A stretch of 10,252 nucleotides of DNA from Erysipelotrichaceae bacterium. Lineage in GTDB: Bacteria > Bacillota_I > Bacilli_A > Erysipelotrichales > Erysipelotrichaceae. The number at the start of each line of letters is the position of its first letter. Position 1 is the stretch's first letter. The stretch is from positions 1-10,252 of the forward strand of contig CAAEVI010000105.1 in assembly GCA_900759455.1 (NCBI GenBank). The letters run 5' to 3'. A program made the translations under genes and the position numbers. Shown here piece by piece: positions 6,475 to 10,252 of the stretch. Under the pieces are notes generated by a model, which worked only from the letters and a program-made list of their open reading frames with translations, made no database searches and was not told the origin of the DNA.

Positions 6475-6503
6475 TAAGAAAGGAGCACTGTTATCAGTGC
6501 TCC
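6475..6503 (-). terminator. Terminator of the small ORF/recD2 unit
   Basis: A perfect 9-bp stem pairs GGAGCACTG (6482-6490) with CAGTGCTCC (6495-6503), with a 4-base loop. On the minus strand it is followed by TTTCTT. The stop codon of the 57-aa ORF (6496-6494) is inside this hairpin at the loop. It separates recD2 and the small ORF from the alaS promoter. Confidence 0.85.
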
Positions 6504-6667
6504 ATGCAGTCACATACCTTCCGGTATGCACGGTGTGCCTGGCGGGACATCTTTCTTTGATTTTTGTGCATGATATGTGCCATCTCTTCAATTTCATCTC
6601 CGTTTGAATAACCAAGATAGGCACCTACCATTAATCCGACACCAAGCATCATTACACATTTATTCAT
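6494..6667 (-). CDS. Small putative membrane protein, 57 aa, unknown function
   Basis: I translated this ORF by hand. It begins MNKCVMMLGVGLMVGAYLGY and goes on SNGDEIEEMAHIMHKNQRK, then MSRQAHRAYRKVCDCMEH. Residues about 4-20 form a hydrophobic, glycine-rich membrane helix with a Gly-zipper look (G9, G11, G15, G19). The rest is a charged, amphipathic tail ending in CDCMEH. AGGAGTTGATAGT before the ATG is an excellent ribosome binding site, and a strong terminator overlaps the stop, so I believe it is a real gene. It lies 42 bases after recD2 and is probably co-transcribed. Firmicutes often have tiny helix-plus-basic-tail proteins here (B. subtilis YrzQ or DUF3918-type, and YtxH-like); similarity is in general layout only. 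No function is proposed. Confidence 0.7.
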   Translation of the reverse strand: MNKCVMMLGVGLMVGAYLGYSNGDEIEEMAHIMHKNQRKMSRQAHRAYRKVCDCMEH

Positions 6668-6709
6668 ACTATCAACTCCTCGCTGTTAGTATGACACAAA
6701 CAAATTACA

Positions 6710-8935
6710 TTATTCATCACTCATTGCAAGAGGCTGAAAGTCCGGCAACGGGATATCATCACAATCAGAAAAATAAAATTGCAAATGCTGTACCAATGAT
6801 GTATTTCGCAGTCTTTGTTCTTCTTTCTGGATCGAAGCAGTGAACAATTCCCTGTCTCCCATTACCACAAGTGCACTTTTTGCCCTTGTAACGGCAGTAT
6901 ACAACAGACGGCGGTTCAACATGAACCTCTGCTCGGAAATAACAGGCAGTATGACGATCGGATATTCATTTCCCTGCGATTTATGAATCGAAATGCAATA
7001 AGCATGTGTCAGATAATATAATGTATCCTGTGCATACTCAACGATCTGATCATCAAAAGAAACAACAATTTCCGCTGCAGATAAAGCATTTTCGTCTTCT
7101 GAGACAATTTCAATTATTTCACCGATATCACCATTATAAACAGCATCTTCACGCATATTTTTAAGTTGCAGCACTTTATCGCCTTCGCGAAAGATACGTG
7201 AACCAACGCGTAGTTCCCGTTTATGATCATCAGCCGGATTCAAAAGTGCCTGCAGATCCTGATTTAAGACATCAATGCCCGCATTCCCCTGATACTTGGG
7301 AGCCAGCACCTGTATATCTCTTGGATCATATCCTTTATCCAATGCATTTGCCACAACATGAAGCAACGTTTTTCTTATCTGTTGCGCTGTGCAATCCAGG
7401 AAAGATACATCGTTGTCAAACGTCAGTGGCTGAGCATCGCGTATTTCTGCAGCCAAAGATGCAATCCCGCTCCCTTTAGCCTGTCTGAAAATATGCTGCA
7501 GAGAATAAACAGGAAAAAGATCCGACTGAATAAGGTCATGGAGCACTCGTCCGCTTGAAACACTGGGAAGCTGATCATCGTCACCGATAAGCAAAAGTCT
7601 GGTATCGTCTTTCACTGCTTTCAGCAGCTGGGCGAAGAGTCGATTATCCACCATCGAAAACTCATCGATGATCAATACGTCACAGGACAGCGGATCATGT
7701 TCATTGACCATAAACGTATTAGTTTCAAGATCCCATTTCAAAAGGGAATGTATGGTCGAAGCATGATAAGAACTTAATTCACTAAGCCGTTTAGCAGCAC
7801 GTCCGGTCGGTGCAGCCAAGACAATATCTTCCTGCGGAAACAGCTTTTGGTACAGTTTCAGTATTCCCTGGATGGTCGTTGTTTTTCCAGTCCCCGGACC
7901 GCCGTTGAGGATCATAAAAGAATGAGAGAAAAAGCCCAAAATGGCCTGCCTCTGCAAACTATCATATTGTATTGACAATTCCTGCTCAATAGCACAAAGT
8001 TCCTGCAAAAGTATTTCGGAATCTGCCCTATCCTGCTCTCCTGTCAGTTGTTTCAGCTTTTGAGCAATGATCAGCTCACCTTCATACTGCTGACGCTCAT
8101 ATAGTCTGCCCTCTTCCTCAACCATGGCACCTGTACTGCACAATATTCCGATCAGATCTTCTGCATTATGTTCAAACAAATCATTTTGATAAACAAAATG
8201 CAAAAACATTTCTTTTTCAAGATAAGTGGATCCGCTTTTAAAACACTGCTGTTGAAACAGATCCATCAGTTGTGCACATCGATGTTGTTCACTGTTCTTT
8301 TCAGCATTCAAACAGGATGCCAGCTGCTCACAGCTTCTCAGTCCGAAACCATTTAGTTCGTAAAACGGTCGAAAAGGATCGCTCTTCAAAACATCCAGAA
8401 AATCACACCCGTAATGATCTTCCAGTCGGCTGATTTGACGGATGCTCAAACCGGAGCCCTGCAAACGAGCATACTCATCATCAAAGACTGCACTTTCTCT
8501 CAATCCCTCAATCAAGACCCTTTTTTTATTTTCGTTCATGCCGGGAACCTGATCAAGGCAATTACTGTTCTCTCTGATCTTAATGACAATATCTTCTCCC
8601 AACGTTTCAAATAAACGTGAAGCCATCTTTTTTCCAATACCGGGGAAATGAGGACCGCTAAAAAATTTAACCAGCATTTCCTGTTCAGCGGCAACAATTC
8701 TTTCACAGCTGTGAATCTGAAACTGAGGGCCATATTTATAGTGTTCCACATAAAGCCCCTGCAGATGATAACAACTGTCCCTTTCAATCCCTTTCAAATA
8801 GCCGACACCAGTAAAAGCAACCTTCGTACTGTCAAGCTGTTCAAATCGTGCTACAAAATAATGATTGGATGGGTTCTGAAACAAAATATATGTACACCTT
8901 GCCTCAACAGTTATTAAGTTTTCTTCCATTCGCAT
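6710..8935 (-). CDS. recD2: RecD2-type ATP-dependent DNA helicase (RecD-like, YrrC)
   Basis: A protein of about 741 aa with the RecD2 layout: an N-terminal OB-like region (about 5-80), helix-hairpin-helix repeats (about 90-205, with PGIGKKMASRL and LNGFGLRSCEQLA), then an SF1B motor. The motor shows GGPGTGKT (345-352, Walker A), DEFSMVD (424-430, motif II), GDDDQLPSV (451-459, motif III), HKSQGNEYP (651-659) and LLYTAVTRAK (677-686, motif VI). It is a 5'-3' helicase acting without RecBC; in B. subtilis and Deinococcus it is linked to mismatch repair, replication fork and damage tolerance. The frame opens at a TTG at 8938; the ATG at 8935 is better spaced from GGGGTGA, and an ATG at 8929 is also possible. 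It follows mnmA by 23 bases, without the TPR gene (yrrB) found between them in B. subtilis. Confidence 0.95.
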   Translation of the reverse strand: MRMEENLITVEARCTYILFQNPSNHYFVARFEQLDSTKVAFTGVGYLKGIERDSCYHLQGLYVEHYKYGPQFQIHSCERIVAAEQEMLVKFFSGPHFPGIGKKMASRLFETLGEDIVIKIRENSNCLDQVPGMNENKKRVLIEGLRESAVFDDEYARLQGSGLSIRQISRLEDHYGCDFLDVLKSDPFRPFYELNGFGLRSCEQLASCLNAEKNSEQHRCAQLMDLFQQQCFKSGSTYLEKEMFLHFVYQNDLFEHNAEDLIGILCSTGAMVEEEGRLYERQQYEGELIIAQKLKQLTGEQDRADSEILLQELCAIEQELSIQYDSLQRQAILGFFSHSFMILNGGPGTGKTTTIQGILKLYQKLFPQEDIVLAAPTGRAAKRLSELSSYHASTIHSLLKWDLETNTFMVNEHDPLSCDVLIIDEFSMVDNRLFAQLLKAVKDDTRLLLIGDDDQLPSVSSGRVLHDLIQSDLFPVYSLQHIFRQAKGSGIASLAAEIRDAQPLTFDNDVSFLDCTAQQIRKTLLHVVANALDKGYDPRDIQVLAPKYQGNAGIDVLNQDLQALLNPADDHKRELRVGSRIFREGDKVLQLKNMREDAVYNGDIGEIIEIVSEDENALSAAEIVVSFDDQIVEYAQDTLYYLTHAYCISIHKSQGNEYPIVILPVISEQRFMLNRRLLYTAVTRAKSALVVMGDRELFTASIQKEEQRLRNTSLVQHLQFYFSDCDDIPLPDFQPLAMSDE

Positions 8936-8958
8936 CAATCACCCCAACGACTTTCTAT

Positions 8959-10113
8959 TCATTTAAACAAATAAGCAGCCTTTAAAATTTTTTTATTTAA
9001 ATCGACTCCCTGGGAAAAAGTCTGTTCAATGACACCGCCTCCGAGACATTCTTCTCCAAGATAGAAAACTGCTTCTTGTCCACATGTTACGGAGCTTACC
9101 TTTTGAGGATAAGACACATACACTGTCGTTTCATCTAAGAAACGAATCGTTACATCATTGTCCTGCTGGCGATAGCGGAATTTAGCCGTGCACTGCAATT
9201 CGCCTTCTGGCTTACTATTAGGGAACCAGTTCACACCGCTGACAACACAGCTGTCACTATAGAGCCATTCGCTTTCATCGCCATTGCAAACATACAATAT
9301 GTTTTTCTCAACATCTTTTCCAACAACAAACCATGGCCCCATATTGCCGCCAATTCCTAACCCTTTCCGCTGACCTATCGTATAATAGAGGACGCCGGTA
9401 TGTCTGCCAACCGTTTTGCCGTGTCCGATATCAATGATATCTCCTTCCTGAGACGGAAGATAATTTTGAAGAAACTGTCTGAAATTGCGTTCACCGATAA
9501 AACAGATGCCTGTAGAATCCTTCTTCTTTGAAACAGAATCCAATTCCAGTTTTTCCGCAATTGCCCTGACCTCGCTCTTTTCCAGATCACCGATCGGAAA
9601 TAATGTATGTGCAAGAGCATATTTTGGCATCTGACAAAGAAAGTATGTCTGATCCTTGTTATTATCCTTGCCTCGTAAAAGTCGTGCATACTGATCGGTT
9701 TGCTCAACCTGAGCATAATGACCGGTTGCTACTGTGTCAAAGCCAAGCTTCTGTGCGTATTCGAAAAATGCCTTAAACTTAATATGCTTATTGCACAGGA
9801 TATCAGGATTTGGTGTTCTTCCCCGTTTATACTCTTCCAGAAAAACCGAAAACACATCATCCCAGTATTCTTTTACGAAATCCACCCGCAACAGTTTTAA
9901 ACCAAGTTTTTCTGCAACTGCCGCAGCATCTGCATAATCCTGTTCCTGCGGACAAACATCATTATTAATTGTCGGATTTCCCATAATATCATTGTTCGCA
10001 AATGAGTCCCAGTTTCTCATGAACGCACAACTCACATCATATCCGCTCTGTTGCAGTCGATATGCCGCAACAGCCGAATCAACACCGCCAGACAATCCCA
10101 ATAATACCTTCAT
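8959..10113 (-). CDS. mnmA: tRNA-specific 2-thiouridylase MnmA
   Basis: A 384-aa enzyme that puts sulfur at position 2 of wobble U34 in tRNA-Lys, Glu and Gln. The PP-loop SGGVDS (8-13) adenylates the uridine. TPNPDILCNKHIKF (100-113) contains the catalytic C107, and STGICFIGERNF (200-211) the second catalytic C204; these match E. coli C102 and C199. GHYAQVE (131-137) and KDQTYFLCQM (153-162) are also typical. The C-terminal beta-barrel (about 235-375) starts HTGVLYYTIGQRKGLGIGG. The N-terminal insertion NWDSFANNDIMGNPTINN (34-51) before CPQEQDYADA is longer than in the E. coli enzyme and resembles mollicute/Erysipelotrichia forms. GGAGG lies 9 bases before the ATG. Sulfur would come from a cysteine desulfurase outside the window. 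It heads a probable mnmA-recD2-small ORF unit. Confidence 0.97.
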   Translation of the reverse strand: MKVLLGLSGGVDSAVAAYRLQQSGYDVSCAFMRNWDSFANNDIMGNPTINNDVCPQEQDYADAAAVAEKLGLKLLRVDFVKEYWDDVFSVFLEEYKRGRTPNPDILCNKHIKFKAFFEYAQKLGFDTVATGHYAQVEQTDQYARLLRGKDNNKDQTYFLCQMPKYALAHTLFPIGDLEKSEVRAIAEKLELDSVSKKKDSTGICFIGERNFRQFLQNYLPSQEGDIIDIGHGKTVGRHTGVLYYTIGQRKGLGIGGNMGPWFVVGKDVEKNILYVCNGDESEWLYSDSCVVSGVNWFPNSKPEGELQCTAKFRYRQQDNDVTIRFLDETTVYVSYPQKVSSVTCGQEAVFYLGEECLGGGVIEQTFSQGVDLNKKILKAAYLFK

Positions 10114-10158
10114 TCAAGACAACCTCCAATTTTTGATTAAACAATCATACAATAAACC

Positions 10159-10187
10159 ATTATACACGAAAGTACAGGAAAAAACAA
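10159..10187 (-). promoter_or_regulatory. Promoter of mnmA
   Basis: The minus strand has TATAAT (10164-10159) and TTGTTT (10187-10182) with a 17-base spacer. The -35 lies in the T-rich tail of the upstream terminator. The predicted start, about 10152, leaves a 40-base leader before the mnmA ATG. Confidence 0.65.
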
Positions 10188-10209
10188 AAAAAGCGATCGT
10201 ATGATCGCT
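10186..10209 (-). terminator. Strong terminator of an upstream minus-strand transcript
   Basis: A perfect 7-bp stem pairs AGCGATC (10192-10198) with GATCGCT (10203-10209) around a 4-base loop. On the minus strand seven T, a G and six more T follow. It ends whatever is transcribed from beyond the right edge into this window, before the mnmA promoter. Confidence 0.88.
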
Positions 10210-10252
10210 GAAAGGAACCGGCAGAGAGCTATCTTCGCATGGGGCAGGCCCA
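10210..10252 (-). ncRNA. Possible 3' end of a structured RNA (6S RNA one candidate), partial
   Basis: The 43 bases before the terminator on the minus strand contain TGGGCCTGCCCCATGCGAAG and end in GCCGGTTCCTTTCA. TGGG and CCCA can pair, and the tail could form half of a terminal stem. No convincing codon pattern or start is seen; a C-terminal CDS tail in one of two open frames cannot be excluded. In B. subtilis the 6S-1 RNA gene (bsrA) lies a few genes upstream of mnmA on the same strand, which makes 6S RNA a reasonable guess. This is inference from position; I could not confirm a 6S consensus. Confidence 0.25.

Noticed and set aside
6508..6528. Inverted repeat CATACC/GGTATG
   Set aside because: It lies inside the coding part of the 57-aa ORF, is only 6 bp, and no T-tract follows on either strand.
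9992..10204. Plus-strand ORF of 70 codons across the mnmA start and promoter
   Set aside because: It opposes mnmA and runs through its promoter and terminator; no ribosome binding site or family resemblance.
1..10252. Defence system, CRISPR array, prophage or novel operon
   Set aside because: I read all long minus-strand ORFs and the gaps: every large gene is a known housekeeping family, gaps are explained by promoters, leaders and terminators, and no regular repeat array is present.

Overview
This window is a housekeeping stretch of a low-to-mid GC Firmicutes chromosome. All recognisable genes lie on the minus strand, so it reads right to left: possible structured RNA end, mnmA, recD2, a 57-codon small ORF, alaS T-box leader, alaS, ireB, ruvX, a DUF1292 gene, mltG, greA, and a HAD phosphatase. 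The order mnmA-recD2-alaS-ireB-ruvX-DUF1292-mltG-greA is a condensed version of the Bacillus subtilis trmU(mnmA)-yrrB-yrrC(recD2)...alaS-yrzL-yrrK-yrzB-yrrL...greA region. The yrrB TPR gene and the yrrMNO-udk genes are missing. The Firmicutes-type T-box, the strong AGGAGG-like ribosome binding sites and the mollicute/Erysipelotrichia-like MnmA insertion (residues about 34-60) suggest an Erysipelotrichia-type gut Firmicute. The species cannot be set from this sequence alone.

Right part (6.7-10.25 kb): the last about 60 bases hold a strong terminator for an upstream minus-strand transcript, with a short stretch before it that may be the 3' end of a structured RNA (6S RNA is one guess). A promoter then drives mnmA (tRNA 2-thiouridylase) and recD2 (SF1B helicase). 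A new 57-aa membrane-type ORF, too short for many gene callers, follows recD2 and ends inside its own terminator hairpin.

Middle part (3.5-6.5 kb): alaS has its own extended -10 promoter and a full T-box leader with a GCT (Ala) specifier, a T-box sequence and a terminator. Uncharged tRNA-Ala is therefore expected to switch it on. After a 49-bp gap with a consensus -10, the tightly packed ireB-ruvX-DUF1292-mltG set follows, with overlapping stops and starts.

Left part (0-1.4 kb): greA has its own extended -10 promoter and a strong terminator. That terminator sits within the leader of a HAD-family phosphatase gene. The HAD gene ends in a hairpin terminator, and directly after its T-tract a sequence begins that looks like the 5' end of a group IIC intron (GTGTGCC, then a short stem with a GGGCAT loop). 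This is the classic insertion site of that intron class; the intron body runs off the window edge.

I see no defence system, CRISPR array, prophage or new multi-gene system. The points most worth a second look are the group IIC intron edge, the unannotated 57-aa ORF, the possible RNA at the right edge, and several unusual leader and stop-codon arrangements.
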